50,625 nucleotides of DNA from Paludibacteraceae bacterium (lineage in GTDB: Bacteria > Bacteroidota > Bacteroidia > Bacteroidales > Paludibacteraceae). The first letter of the stretch is position 1. The number at the start of each line of letters is the position of its first letter. Both the position numbers and the translations under genes were made by a program. Of the stretch, positions 35,511 to 44,746 are shown piece by piece. The stretch is from NCBI GenBank assembly GCA_028694215.1, contig JAQUTW010000014.1, positions 1-50,625 of the forward strand, in the 5' to 3' direction. The notes beneath the pieces are model-generated. The model did not search any database. It had not been told where the DNA came from and saw nothing but the letters and a program-made list of their open reading frames with translations.

Positions 35511-37796
35511 GTGGGCAGATTTCGTTTTGTGAATATTGTTAAACTAATTATACTTGGATGTAGTTTGTTTGCTTATTCATGCAGTTTAACCAAATATGTG
35601 CCCGAAGATAAGCAGTTGTTGAATAAGGTTTATTTTAAATCGGATATTCCTGATTTGAAAACTGATCAATTAACGCCGTTTTTGCAACAAGCTCCTAATA
35701 GCTATATGTTTAGTATTATGCGATTGGAACTTGGCTTATATAATGCGTCCGGTAAAGATACAACAAAATGGATCAATCGCTGGCTTAGAAAAATTGGTGA
35801 AGCTCCAATTGTTTATGATTCATTATTGATGCAACGTACAAAAGACGAATTGGAAAGAGAATTGCACAATAAAGGTTATTATGATGCAGAAGTCAGTGTA
35901 ATCGAAAAGGAGAAGAAACGCAAGGTCCAATTAACTTATGTTCTGAAAGGTAATGAACCTTATGTAATTAGTCGTTATGGTATTTCATTACCGGATGATT
36001 CGGTAATGTCCATCATAGAACAACGGGATACTGCAACTATTCTAAAAGAAGGGCAGTTGTTTGATGTTTCTTTAATGGAGCAGGAACGAGAAAGTATTAC
36101 ATCCAAACTGCGTGATAGAGGCTATTATAATTTTCAAAAAGAATTGTTGGGCTTTACCGCCGATAGTGCTAATCATAAGGTGGATGTTGTTTTAAGTTTA
36201 CAAGATCGCTATTTACATAGTGACTCTTTACAGAAAATTATTTTTACACAAAAAACGGTTGGTAATATTTATATTTATAATATTGCAGATGCCGCCAATT
36301 TGCTTACTTTATCTTCAGATACAGTTGTTTTAGATACTACCTTTTATCAAGGCTATTGTGTGATTTCCGATAATCACAAAAAAAGAATCAGGGCTTCTGT
36401 GTTGGTTGCAAAAACGTTTGTTCAGCCTCACAGCCTTTATAAAGAAAGTCAGATAAATAAAACCTATGAAGGTTTGAATAATCTCCAAGCGGTCAAGTAT
36501 GTAAATGTCAGTTTTCATGAAGCCGGAGATGGTGTTTTAGATTGTTATATTGTAGTGTCTCCTGAAAAAGATCATTCATTTTCAGTTAATTTGGAAGGCA
36601 CAAATTCGGATGGAAATCTTGGCGTCGGAGTAGGTGTCAGTTATCAAAACAGAAACATCTTTAAAGGTTCTGAAACTCTAAAAATAGGAGTAAACGGCTC
36701 TTATGAAGCATTGCGCAAAGATGGTGTTTTATATAATTCTGCCGAAATAGGAGGTGCACTTGGTATTGTATTTCCTTCATTGCTAATACCGGCTTCGACC
36801 AATTTTAAAAGGCAAACACTTGGTACAACGGAAATTTCAATGGGCTATAATTTTCAGCGAAGGCCGGAATATATACGTAATATTGCCAACATAGGATTTA
36901 CATACGCGTGGAAAAAACATAATGTGCGTTATACGTTTAATTTACTTGATTTCAGTTTGATTTATCTACCATGGATGACTGATGAATTTAGAGAAAAATA
37001 TTTAAGTCCATCATCATCTGTGCGCTATAGTTATGAAGATCACTTTATTGCACAAATTGGGTTTGGTGTATTTTATACTAATCAACGCAATACTAAGAGT
37101 TTGGCAAATTATTATTCCATTAGAGGCGGCGTTCAAACTGCCGGAAATTTATTATATGGATTAAGTAATCTGTTTGGTCAAGAAAAAATTGATGGGAGTT
37201 ATGAAATTTTTCATATTCCTTATTCTCAATATGTTAAATGTAATTTTGATTTTTCATATAATCAAATTTTTAATAATAAAGTTCGTTTGGTTTGGCATAC
37301 GGCATTGGGCGTAGGTTTCCCTTATGGTAATGCCACAATTTTGCCGTTTGAGGAACGCTTTTTCTCGGGTGGAGCCAATAGTTTGAGAGGTTGGTCTGTC
37401 CGTTCTTTAGGACCGGGATCTTATAAAAACACATCAGGCTATATTGACTATATGAATCAATCGGGTGACATTAAACTGGATTTGAATGTGGAAGCAAGAT
37501 TTAAGTTGTTTTGGAAGTTGGAAGGGGCGGCTTTTATTGATGCCGGAAATATCTGGACAATCAAAGAATATGCCGAACAACCGAATGGTCAATTTCAATG
37601 GAATGAATTTTATAAACAAATAGGGTGTAGTTACGGCATTGGATTAAGGTTAAATTTCGATTTTTTTATTATCCGTGTAGATATGGGATTGAAGTTGTAT
37701 GATCCGTGTTATGAAACACGAGAAGAACGTTGGCGTAGCTCTTTTAATTGGAAAGATGACGTCGCCTTTCATTTTGCTGTAGGTTATCCTTTTTAA
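35511..37796 (+). CDS. BamA/TamA-family outer-membrane protein (lipoprotein)
   Basis: 761 residues, starting at GTG 35511. The N-terminus is a lipoprotein signal (FAYSC, Cys at about 24). Three POTRA-like domains cover about residues 30-340, then comes a 16-stranded Omp85 barrel. The D15-type signature FFSGGANSLRGWSVRSLGPG is near residue 625, and the protein ends in a Phe (HFAVGYPF), the usual barrel-assembly signal. It is a Bacteroidota surface-antigen paralogue rather than BamA itself: the lipid anchor and the neighbours (a peptidase run, no skp) differ. It probably assists outer-membrane protein insertion or export; the cargo is unknown. It heads a run of four genes. Confidence 0.87.
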   Translation: MGRFRFVNIVKLIILGCSLFAYSCSLTKYVPEDKQLLNKVYFKSDIPDLKTDQLTPFLQQAPNSYMFSIMRLELGLYNASGKDTTKWINRWLRKIGEAPIVYDSLLMQRTKDELERELHNKGYYDAEVSVIEKEKKRKVQLTYVLKGNEPYVISRYGISLPDDSVMSIIEQRDTATILKEGQLFDVSLMEQERESITSKLRDRGYYNFQKELLGFTADSANHKVDVVLSLQDRYLHSDSLQKIIFTQKTVGNIYIYNIADAANLLTLSSDTVVLDTTFYQGYCVISDNHKKRIRASVLVAKTFVQPHSLYKESQINKTYEGLNNLQAVKYVNVSFHEAGDGVLDCYIVVSPEKDHSFSVNLEGTNSDGNLGVGVGVSYQNRNIFKGSETLKIGVNGSYEALRKDGVLYNSAEIGGALGIVFPSLLIPASTNFKRQTLGTTEISMGYNFQRRPEYIRNIANIGFTYAWKKHNVRYTFNLLDFSLIYLPWMTDEFREKYLSPSSSVRYSYEDHFIAQIGFGVFYTNQRNTKSLANYYSIRGGVQTAGNLLYGLSNLFGQEKIDGSYEIFHIPYSQYVKCNFDFSYNQIFNNKVRLVWHTALGVGFPYGNATILPFEERFFSGGANSLRGWSVRSLGPGSYKNTSGYIDYMNQSGDIKLDLNVEARFKLFWKLEGAAFIDAGNIWTIKEYAEQPNGQFQWNEFYKQIGCSYGIGLRLNFDFFIIRVDMGLKLYDPCYETREERWRSSFNWKDDVAFHFAVGYPF

Positions 37797-37806
37797 TTTA
37801 AATGTA

Positions 37807-39471
37807 ATGAAGAATTTAAAATTGTATTTTGTAGTTTTCTTGTTAGGGCTTTCTTTGTACGGAATAGCCTGTACCAATTTTTTAGTCGGGAAAGATGCTT
37901 CTGTTGATGGCTCTACGATGATCACTTATTCGGCAGATTCTTATTATTTGTTTGGGGCTTTGTATCATTACCCGGCAGCGGTTTATCCTAATAAAACCAT
38001 GTTGGATATTTATGATTGGGATTCCGGCAAGTATTTAGGCAAGATAGAACAGGCCGCTCAAACTTATAATGTGGTAGGAAATATGAATGAATTTGCCGTT
38101 TCGATAGGTGAAACAACTTTTGGCGGACGGCACGAATTGGTAGATACTACCGGCATTTTGGATTATGGAAGTCTTATTTATATAGCTTTACAGCGTTCTA
38201 AAACTGCTCGTGAAGCTATCCAGATTATGACGGATTTAGTAGCAAAATATGGCTATTGCAGCGAGGGAGAGTCTTTTTCTATTGCTGACCCGCAAGAAGT
38301 TTGGATTATGGAAATGGTAGGTAAAGGCAATAAAGAAAAAGGTGCGGTGTGGGCTGCTTTGCGCATTCCTGATGATTGTGTGTCGGCACATGCTAATCAG
38401 GCGCGTATTACGACTATTCCATTTAATGATAAGGAAAATTGTTTGCATTCCAAAGATGTGGTATCATTTGCCAAAAAACAAGGTTATTTTTCAGGCAAAG
38501 ATTCTGAGTTTAGCTTTTCGGATGTGTATGCACCCTTAGATTATGGTGCCATTCGTTTATGCGAAGCACGCGTGTGGGCTTTTTTCAGGAGCGTTGACCA
38601 GCAGATGGACACTTGTTTTTCATACATTAATGGAGAAACCAAACAGAGAATGCCTTTATGGATTAAGCCAAAAGTGAAATTGTCAGTCAAAGATATACGA
38701 GATGTCATGAGAAATCATTATGAGGGGACGCCCTTGGATATGACCAAAGGTGCCGGATCTGGGGCTTTTTCGTCTCCTTTTAGACATAGCCCTTTGACTT
38801 ATTCGGTAGATAGTATTGAATATTATCACGAACGTCCGATTGCTACTCAACAAACCGGTTTTACTTTTGTGGCTCAAATGAGAAACTGGTTACCGACATC
38901 TATAGGTGGCGTGTTGTGGTTTGGGGTCGATGATGCTACATGCAATGTATATGTTCCAATGTATTGTGGTATTGATTCGGTTCCGGAATGTTTTGATGCA
39001 CATAATGGAAGTTTGTTGGAGTTTTCTTGGACTTCGGCATTTTGGATTAACAACTGGGTTTCCAATATGACATATCCTCAATTCTCAAGCATGATGCAAG
39101 ATATACAGCCCAGACAACAGGCTTGGGAAGCGAAGTTTGATAGCACGTTACCTGCTATTGATGCTAAAGCCGGAGAATTATACAGACAGGATAAAAGGTT
39201 AGCTATTAATTTTTTGACCAATTATTCTGTAACTCAGGCTCAAGAAGTTACAAAAGATTGGAAAAAATTAGGTGAATATTTGATAGTGAAACATTTAGAC
39301 GGAATTCTCAAAATGGAGAAAAATGGAAAATTTATAACAGGTGAAAAAAATATTCCGCCACATGTTGAACGTCCTGGCTATCCTGAACAGTATTTACGGG
39401 AAGAATTTATAAATGATAACCCGGACCGTTTTCGTATAAAAACGAAGGAAGAACTGAACAACCGAAGATAA
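37807..39471 (+). CDS. C69-family dipeptidase
   Basis: 554 residues. The signal peptide is removed to expose the N-terminal nucleophile C22 (ACTNFLVGKDAS), as expected for PepD-type Ntn hydrolases of family C69. The catalytic core continues with DGSTMITYSAD, NEFAVSIGETTFGGR, and EGESFSIADPQEVWIMEMVG. Relatives cleave dipeptides or small peptides in the periplasm. It starts ten bases after the BamA-like gene. The next gene begins immediately after its stop, so the run is co-transcribed. Together with the M3 peptidase two genes on, it suggests peptide catabolism. Confidence 0.9.
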   Translation: MKNLKLYFVVFLLGLSLYGIACTNFLVGKDASVDGSTMITYSADSYYLFGALYHYPAAVYPNKTMLDIYDWDSGKYLGKIEQAAQTYNVVGNMNEFAVSIGETTFGGRHELVDTTGILDYGSLIYIALQRSKTAREAIQIMTDLVAKYGYCSEGESFSIADPQEVWIMEMVGKGNKEKGAVWAALRIPDDCVSAHANQARITTIPFNDKENCLHSKDVVSFAKKQGYFSGKDSEFSFSDVYAPLDYGAIRLCEARVWAFFRSVDQQMDTCFSYINGETKQRMPLWIKPKVKLSVKDIRDVMRNHYEGTPLDMTKGAGSGAFSSPFRHSPLTYSVDSIEYYHERPIATQQTGFTFVAQMRNWLPTSIGGVLWFGVDDATCNVYVPMYCGIDSVPECFDAHNGSLLEFSWTSAFWINNWVSNMTYPQFSSMMQDIQPRQQAWEAKFDSTLPAIDAKAGELYRQDKRLAINFLTNYSVTQAQEVTKDWKKLGEYLIVKHLDGILKMEKNGKFITGEKNIPPHVERPGYPEQYLREEFINDNPDRFRIKTKEELNNRR

Positions 39472-40785
39472 ATGAAATATTTCCGATATATATGGTGTGT
39501 GTTTATGTGTTTTGTCAGCATGACGACTTTTGCAGAACGATGGCTGATGAAAGAGATGGATTTTTTGCGAAATGATTCTACTTTTCGTGTTTCGTGTACA
39601 TATAATACAGCCAACCAATTGGTGCTTCAATCTACCCATTATTTATCGGGTGGCGTGTTGGAAAATTATGCTTATATGGAACAGACTTTTTCGCAAGCAA
39701 ATCGGACTTCTAAATCGGATTATAAGTGGTGTAATAATCAATGGACTAAATGCAGCCGGACAGAATGGGAATACAGGGCAGATGGTTTGTTAAGTTCGCA
39801 GAAACAGTATGACGGAGTGAATAATTTATGGGTGGTACAAAATCAAATTATTTATTTATATGCTGCGAATTCGTCTTTGTGTCTTGAACAACGTCATTTA
39901 TTGTTTGATGGTAATAAATGGGAGGCAGAAATGCAGGTGATGTTTGAATATGAGGCTGAACAGTTGATAAAAGTTAATTTTAACGTAGCTGAAAATGGGT
40001 TGTGGAAGGCTTATGGTGATTTGTTTTTAACGTATGATAATCGTTTAATATCGACTATTTTCCGAGAGCAAGTAGCTGATAGTATGCAAAATAAGAGTAA
40101 AACATTATATATTTATACTCAAGATGGGCAGTTGAAATATGAGAAGCAACAGCTTTGGGTTGATGATTCTTGGCAAGATGAATGTAAGTTAGAATCTACA
40201 ACGTTTGACAATAAACAATCTACTATCTTTTCGGATTGGGGAGGGCAATATTGGTCAAATTTATATAAGATAGCAGATCAATATGATGAGAAATTTTTGA
40301 TAAACAGAAGCTTTTCCGGATATGATTATCATATGTGGCTGCCATATTATACAACAAAAGTTACGATAGATGCTGTGGAATTGGAACGCTCAGTTTCTAC
40401 TGCTTATGAGTTTTTTGGAGGTAATGTTTCTGATGTTCGACAAGATTACCTGCCTCTTCAAGATAAATATTTTTTTACTTATTGGTATGCTCAAGAACTT
40501 CATATTAAATATTTTACGATAGATGATACCTCTACACAACAGTTTTATACAAAGAATGATATAATTGTCTATCCTAATCCCTCTCCTGATGGTTTTTATT
40601 ATATAGAATCTGTTTCAGATAATATTAAGTGGAGGGTTTATAATGTGCAGGGATTTATTATGGCGACAGGAGGAGAGTCTGTTAATCGTGTTATTGATCT
40701 AACAAGTTGTCCAAAAGGTGTTTATATCGTGAAGATACTTATAGATGGCGAAACTTATACCACCAAATTAATAAAAGTGAATTAA
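39472..40785 (+). CDS. T9SS type A sorting-domain protein with W/YD-like repeats
   Basis: 437 residues with a signal peptide (about 1-20, ending TTFA). The body is made of repeated strands of the form NNQWTKCSRTEWEYRADGLL, NNLWVVQNQIIYLY, and DDSWQDECKLESTTFD, i.e. a tryptophan strand followed by an aromatic strand. The C-terminal ~75 residues are a T9SS sorting domain (VYPNPSPDGFYYI, VYNVQGF, CPKGVYIVKIL, TTKLIKV). It is therefore a surface-anchored cargo of unknown function. It begins directly after the stop of the C69 gene with no gap and lies 13 bases before the M3 peptidase gene. It may bind or present the substrate of one of these peptidases (inference). Confidence 0.8.
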   Translation: MKYFRYIWCVFMCFVSMTTFAERWLMKEMDFLRNDSTFRVSCTYNTANQLVLQSTHYLSGGVLENYAYMEQTFSQANRTSKSDYKWCNNQWTKCSRTEWEYRADGLLSSQKQYDGVNNLWVVQNQIIYLYAANSSLCLEQRHLLFDGNKWEAEMQVMFEYEAEQLIKVNFNVAENGLWKAYGDLFLTYDNRLISTIFREQVADSMQNKSKTLYIYTQDGQLKYEKQQLWVDDSWQDECKLESTTFDNKQSTIFSDWGGQYWSNLYKIADQYDEKFLINRSFSGYDYHMWLPYYTTKVTIDAVELERSVSTAYEFFGGNVSDVRQDYLPLQDKYFFTYWYAQELHIKYFTIDDTSTQQFYTKNDIIVYPNPSPDGFYYIESVSDNIKWRVYNVQGFIMATGGESVNRVIDLTSCPKGVYIVKILIDGETYTTKLIKVN

Positions 40786-40798
40786 AAAACGAGTTATT

Positions 40799-42889
40799 AT
40801 GAACAAGAAAAATTTTATTGTATTATTAATTAGCTTATTAGCTTTACCTATGATGTCACAAAATCCATTTTTTAACCAAGCTTCCACTCCTCATGGAACG
40901 TTTCCTTTTAATGAATTAAAAAACGAACACTTTCTACCTGCGTTTGAGGAAGGCATTAAACAACATGCTGCTGAGGTCGATAAAATAGCCAATAATAAGC
41001 AAAAACCGACATTTACCAATACTATTGTAGCATTGGAGCGTTCAGGAAAATTATTATCAAAAGTTGCTACGGTGTTTTTTGCATTGAATAGTGCGGAAAC
41101 AAATGATGAAATGGAGGAAATAGCCCAGCGTGTATCACCTATGCTGACTGACCACAGTAATAGTATTAATTTAAATGAAAAATTATTTGAGAGAGTTCAA
41201 ACTATTTATAACCAACGTGATGACTTAAAACTCTCAGTTGAAGATGCTAAGTTATTGGAAGACACTTACCAAGGTTTTGCTAATAATGGTGCAACTTTGG
41301 ATGCAGACAAAAAAGAAATCTATAGGAATTTAAGTAAGGACTTAGGCTTGGCAACTTTACAATTTGGGCAAAATGCACTGAAAGAATTGAACGATTATTC
41401 ATTGCTGATTACCGACGAAAATGTTTTATCCGGTATGCCTGCAGATTTTATGGAGATGTCGGCTGCAAATGCTGAAAAAGCAGGAAAAACAGGTTGGTTG
41501 CTCAATTTGCGTTACACGTGTTATAGTCCGTTGATGACTTATGCCGATAATCGTGATTTGAGACGTGAAATATGGATGGCATATAACACACAATGTTTGC
41601 AAGGCAGCAAATATGACAATACAGATCTTATTAAGAAAATTATTAATTTGCGTTTACAGATAGCCAACTTGTTTGGCTTTGATACTTATGCCGATTATGT
41701 GTTGCGGTTTCGTATGGCCGAAAACTCCAAGAATGTATATAAATTATTGAATGATTTGTTGATAGCATATAAACCGTATGGAGAGAAAGAAGTCGCAACT
41801 GTTCAAGAATACGCGAATGCGCATGGTGCCTATTTTACAATACAGCCTTGGGATTTTAGTTATTATAGCGAAAAATTAAAAACGGCATTATTTAATATTA
41901 ATGATGAGATGTTGAAACCGTATTTTGAATTGGAGAATGTTAAGAAAGGCGTATTTGGTTTGGCTACTAAATTGTATGGCTTGAATTTTACGAAAAATGA
42001 AAAAATACCTGTTTACAATAAGGAGGTAGATGCCTATGATGTTACCGACGAGAATGGGAAGTATATAGCAGTGCTTTATACCGATTTTCATCCTCGTGAA
42101 GGCAAACGTTCAGGGGCTTGGATGACGGAATATAAAGGTCAGGAAAAAGATGCGAAAGGCAGGGATAGTCGTCCGCATATTACTGTGGTAATGAATTTTA
42201 CACGGCCAACGGCTTCCAAACCGGCATTATTGACGTATGACGAAGTAGAAACTTTTTTACATGAATTTGGTCATGCGTTACATGGAATGTTGGCAGATGG
42301 GACTTATGCAAGTTTGTCGGGAACCAATGTTTACCGTGATTTTGTAGAATTGCCATCTCAAATTATGGAAAATTGGGCTCAGGAAAAGGACTTTTTAGAT
42401 GGTTTTGTTGTACATTATCAGACAGGTGAAAAAATTCCGGCAAATTTGGTGCAACAAATTAAAGATGCTGCGAATTTTAATTGTGCGTATGCGTGTTTGC
42501 GTCAATTGACTTTTGGTTTCCAGGATATGGCTTTTCATACTATTACCAAACCATTTGAAGGAAATGTTATCGATTTTGAAAATGCGGTTACACAGTCGGC
42601 AACTTTGTTGCCACATATCGTAGGAACAGGACGTTGTACTACATTTACTCATATCTTTTCGGGAGGTTATGCCGCCGGTTATTATGGTTATAAATGGGCA
42701 GAGGTCTTAGATGCTGATGCATTTTCTCTTTTTAAACAGAACGGAATTTTCGACCATGCAACAGCTACTTCTTTCAAAGAAAATATCTTAATGAAAGGAG
42801 GTAGTGAACATCCCATGGTGTTATACAAACGTTTCCGTGGTCAGGAACCTACTGTTGATGCACTGTTAAAACGTAATGGAATTCAGTAA
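40799..42889 (+). CDS. M3-family metallopeptidase (peptidyl-dipeptidase Dcp type)
   Basis: 696 residues with a signal peptide (about 1-20, ending PMMSQ). Removes C-terminal dipeptides in characterised relatives. The zinc site HEFGH is at H488/E489/H492 with the third ligand at E524 (ENWAQE). The segment SLSGTNVYRDFVELPSQIME and the C-terminal GGYAAGYYGYKWAEVLDADAF are typical of Dcp rather than oligopeptidase F. It is probably periplasmic. It converges with the S41 peptidase gene with three bases between and no visible terminator. Confidence 0.94.
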   Translation: MNKKNFIVLLISLLALPMMSQNPFFNQASTPHGTFPFNELKNEHFLPAFEEGIKQHAAEVDKIANNKQKPTFTNTIVALERSGKLLSKVATVFFALNSAETNDEMEEIAQRVSPMLTDHSNSINLNEKLFERVQTIYNQRDDLKLSVEDAKLLEDTYQGFANNGATLDADKKEIYRNLSKDLGLATLQFGQNALKELNDYSLLITDENVLSGMPADFMEMSAANAEKAGKTGWLLNLRYTCYSPLMTYADNRDLRREIWMAYNTQCLQGSKYDNTDLIKKIINLRLQIANLFGFDTYADYVLRFRMAENSKNVYKLLNDLLIAYKPYGEKEVATVQEYANAHGAYFTIQPWDFSYYSEKLKTALFNINDEMLKPYFELENVKKGVFGLATKLYGLNFTKNEKIPVYNKEVDAYDVTDENGKYIAVLYTDFHPREGKRSGAWMTEYKGQEKDAKGRDSRPHITVVMNFTRPTASKPALLTYDEVETFLHEFGHALHGMLADGTYASLSGTNVYRDFVELPSQIMENWAQEKDFLDGFVVHYQTGEKIPANLVQQIKDAANFNCAYACLRQLTFGFQDMAFHTITKPFEGNVIDFENAVTQSATLLPHIVGTGRCTTFTHIFSGGYAAGYYGYKWAEVLDADAFSLFKQNGIFDHATATSFKENILMKGGSEHPMVLYKRFRGQEPTVDALLKRNGIQ

Positions 42890-42892
42890 TTT

Positions 42893-43906
42893 TTATTCCT
42901 GAATCACTTCTATAGCTTTTTCAATAATGGAGTCGATACCTTTTACAGCATCGGTAGAGTCGCAATTCACAAGAATATCTGGTTCTATACCAAACTCAAT
43001 GTGTTTCATTTCTGCATCATAGGTAGGTATGGCAGAAAAACGTACCATCCAGCCGATAGGTAGTTCATTGGATAGTGGAATACCGCCACCTCCTCCTGAG
43101 ATTCCTCCTGCAAGTAAAACATTGGGAGCATAGCGAACAGCCGATAAGAAATCGTTGGTAGCACTGTAACTTAGTCGATTACATAATATAACGATTCTCT
43201 TATCGCTCCAATTTATAAGTTGATCTTGAGGGCTGATATAGAAGGCTTGTGGTTGAGAAAAATCGTTATGTGCGTTTCCGGTTTTATGTTTTATATATCC
43301 TACCAAAGTTTTCTCTTTGAAAAAACAACTGGCAAGTTGTTTGCTATAATCGGCATTGCCGCCGCCATTACTGCGAACATCAATGATAATGCCTTTACAA
43401 TTTGCGAAATATCGGTCAATATACAGTAGATTACTTTTTGAGAAGCCTGATGAAAAACTTCCGTATCGAATGAAACCAATAGAATCGTTGGCGATTTTTC
43501 CGTAGTGAAAGCCTCCTGCAATTTTATAGTTCTGTGTTAAATAACGGTCGCTATAAACAATGCCGGAATTATAATTGACAGGATAATCTTCATAAAAACT
43601 TCTACAGCGAGAAATATCAAATGAGGAATACAGATTAACGTGTCCGTCTTGTAGCTCATTCAGCATATTGGCGAACAGATTGAATAAATCCATCTCTGTT
43701 TTGACATTGGTCAATTGTGGCTCGTAAATATATTTAATGCTGTCCCAATTAATGCCTTTTACATCAAAAAAACAATATTTTGTGTCGATAATTTCCCATA
43801 ATGCATTAAAATTTGTTTGAGGTGTCGCATCTTTTGTATAGTTAGATGTACAGCCAAGAAGTAAGATAATCACTAATGGAAATATAAGTACTTTTTTCGA
43901 ATTCAT
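42893..43906 (-). CDS. S41-family peptidase lipoprotein
   Basis: 337 residues. The lipobox LLGC places the lipid on C19. The S41 (tail-specific protease/tricorn core) domain spans about 140-330: IGFIRYGSFSSGF, GIIIDVRSNGGGNADY, and the serine segment LCNRLSYSATNDFLSA with the likely nucleophile at 246-248. The GxxTxGKG segment that carries the catalytic Lys in C-terminal processing proteases is replaced by GGISGGGGGIP, so it belongs to another S41 branch. No PDZ domain is apparent. It is the last gene of the minus-strand run, 12 bases after the outer-membrane protein gene. Confidence 0.86.
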   Translation of the reverse strand: MNSKKVLIFPLVIILLLGCTSNYTKDATPQTNFNALWEIIDTKYCFFDVKGINWDSIKYIYEPQLTNVKTEMDLFNLFANMLNELQDGHVNLYSSFDISRCRSFYEDYPVNYNSGIVYSDRYLTQNYKIAGGFHYGKIANDSIGFIRYGSFSSGFSKSNLLYIDRYFANCKGIIIDVRSNGGGNADYSKQLASCFFKEKTLVGYIKHKTGNAHNDFSQPQAFYISPQDQLINWSDKRIVILCNRLSYSATNDFLSAVRYAPNVLLAGGISGGGGGIPLSNELPIGWMVRFSAIPTYDAEMKHIEFGIEPDILVNCDSTDAVKGIDSIIEKAIEVIQE

Positions 43907-43918
43907 TGTAATGTAGTT

Positions 43919-44746
43919 TTATTTCCAAATGCTTGTATGGTCATTGGAATTACTGTTCTTTCCTCCAAATAAGGTCATATTTACTACAGTTCCGATAGTA
44001 AACATATATTGTTCTTTTTTGAAATACAAATTATTGGCATGCCAAATTAGATTGTTGTGTGTAAAGCCGGCTCTAAATGTAAATTTTTTAAAGATGAAAT
44101 CTATGGATAAGTTGCCTTTTAATCCTAATTTATTGTGGAAAGATGAAAAATGAATGGCATTATGGAGGTTTTGGAACAAATAATATTCGTAATAAGAAAC
44201 TCCCATCTCCGGAACAAACATACAACCAATGACAGGTGTCTGCAAGTCATATTCAAACGCCATTTGCAACTTTTCTGTAATGAGATGATAACGAAACATT
44301 GCTGAGGCAGAAAGATTGGTTGATAAATCGGCAGATGCAATATTGTTGATATTTCGATTATGATATTTTAAGCCTCCATCAATATCCCAAAAACCTCCTA
44401 CCAGAATAGAAAAATGAGAATCCGGCTTGAAATGGTAGTGCGTACCAAAAGCTAATGTGATATTCAAATTCATAATGTTTGCTGAATAGGGTGGATTGTT
44501 GGTTGAGGCGAAAAAAAATGTATTCTTGTTTTGCCACGAAAGTTTGTCATTGTTTTTGTAGAGATTACAGTGAAATGCTTCCCATTGCACCCCCCAGCCT
44601 TTATATTCCAAATTGGAAAGGTAGGCATCATCAAATGTGACAAATCCACTGCTTAGTGTCCAATAATTGTTTAACAGTGAAGTTGGCATTTCCGCAAATA
44701 GCAATGCCGATGGTATGAGTAGCGCAAGCAAGAGTTTAACCTTCAT
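43919..44746 (-). CDS. Outer-membrane beta-barrel protein, possibly DUF3316
   Basis: 275 residues from ATG 44746. An upstream extension of 16 codons overlaps the transferase gene and precedes the signal peptide (MKVKLLLALLIPSALLFAEM), so it is rejected. The mature part is rich in alternating aromatic strands (LSSGFVTFDDAYLSNLEYKG, MAFEYDLQTPVIGCMFVP, FRAGFTHNNLIW) like a barrel of about 12 strands. The NYWTLSSG and SNLEYKG segments recall the uncharacterised DUF3316 family. Its start overlaps the stop of the transferase gene in an ATGA, so translation is coupled. Function unknown. Confidence 0.72.
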   Translation of the reverse strand: MKVKLLLALLIPSALLFAEMPTSLLNNYWTLSSGFVTFDDAYLSNLEYKGWGVQWEAFHCNLYKNNDKLSWQNKNTFFFASTNNPPYSANIMNLNITLAFGTHYHFKPDSHFSILVGGFWDIDGGLKYHNRNINNIASADLSTNLSASAMFRYHLITEKLQMAFEYDLQTPVIGCMFVPEMGVSYYEYYLFQNLHNAIHFSSFHNKLGLKGNLSIDFIFKKFTFRAGFTHNNLIWHANNLYFKKEQYMFTIGTVVNMTLFGGKNSNSNDHTSIWK

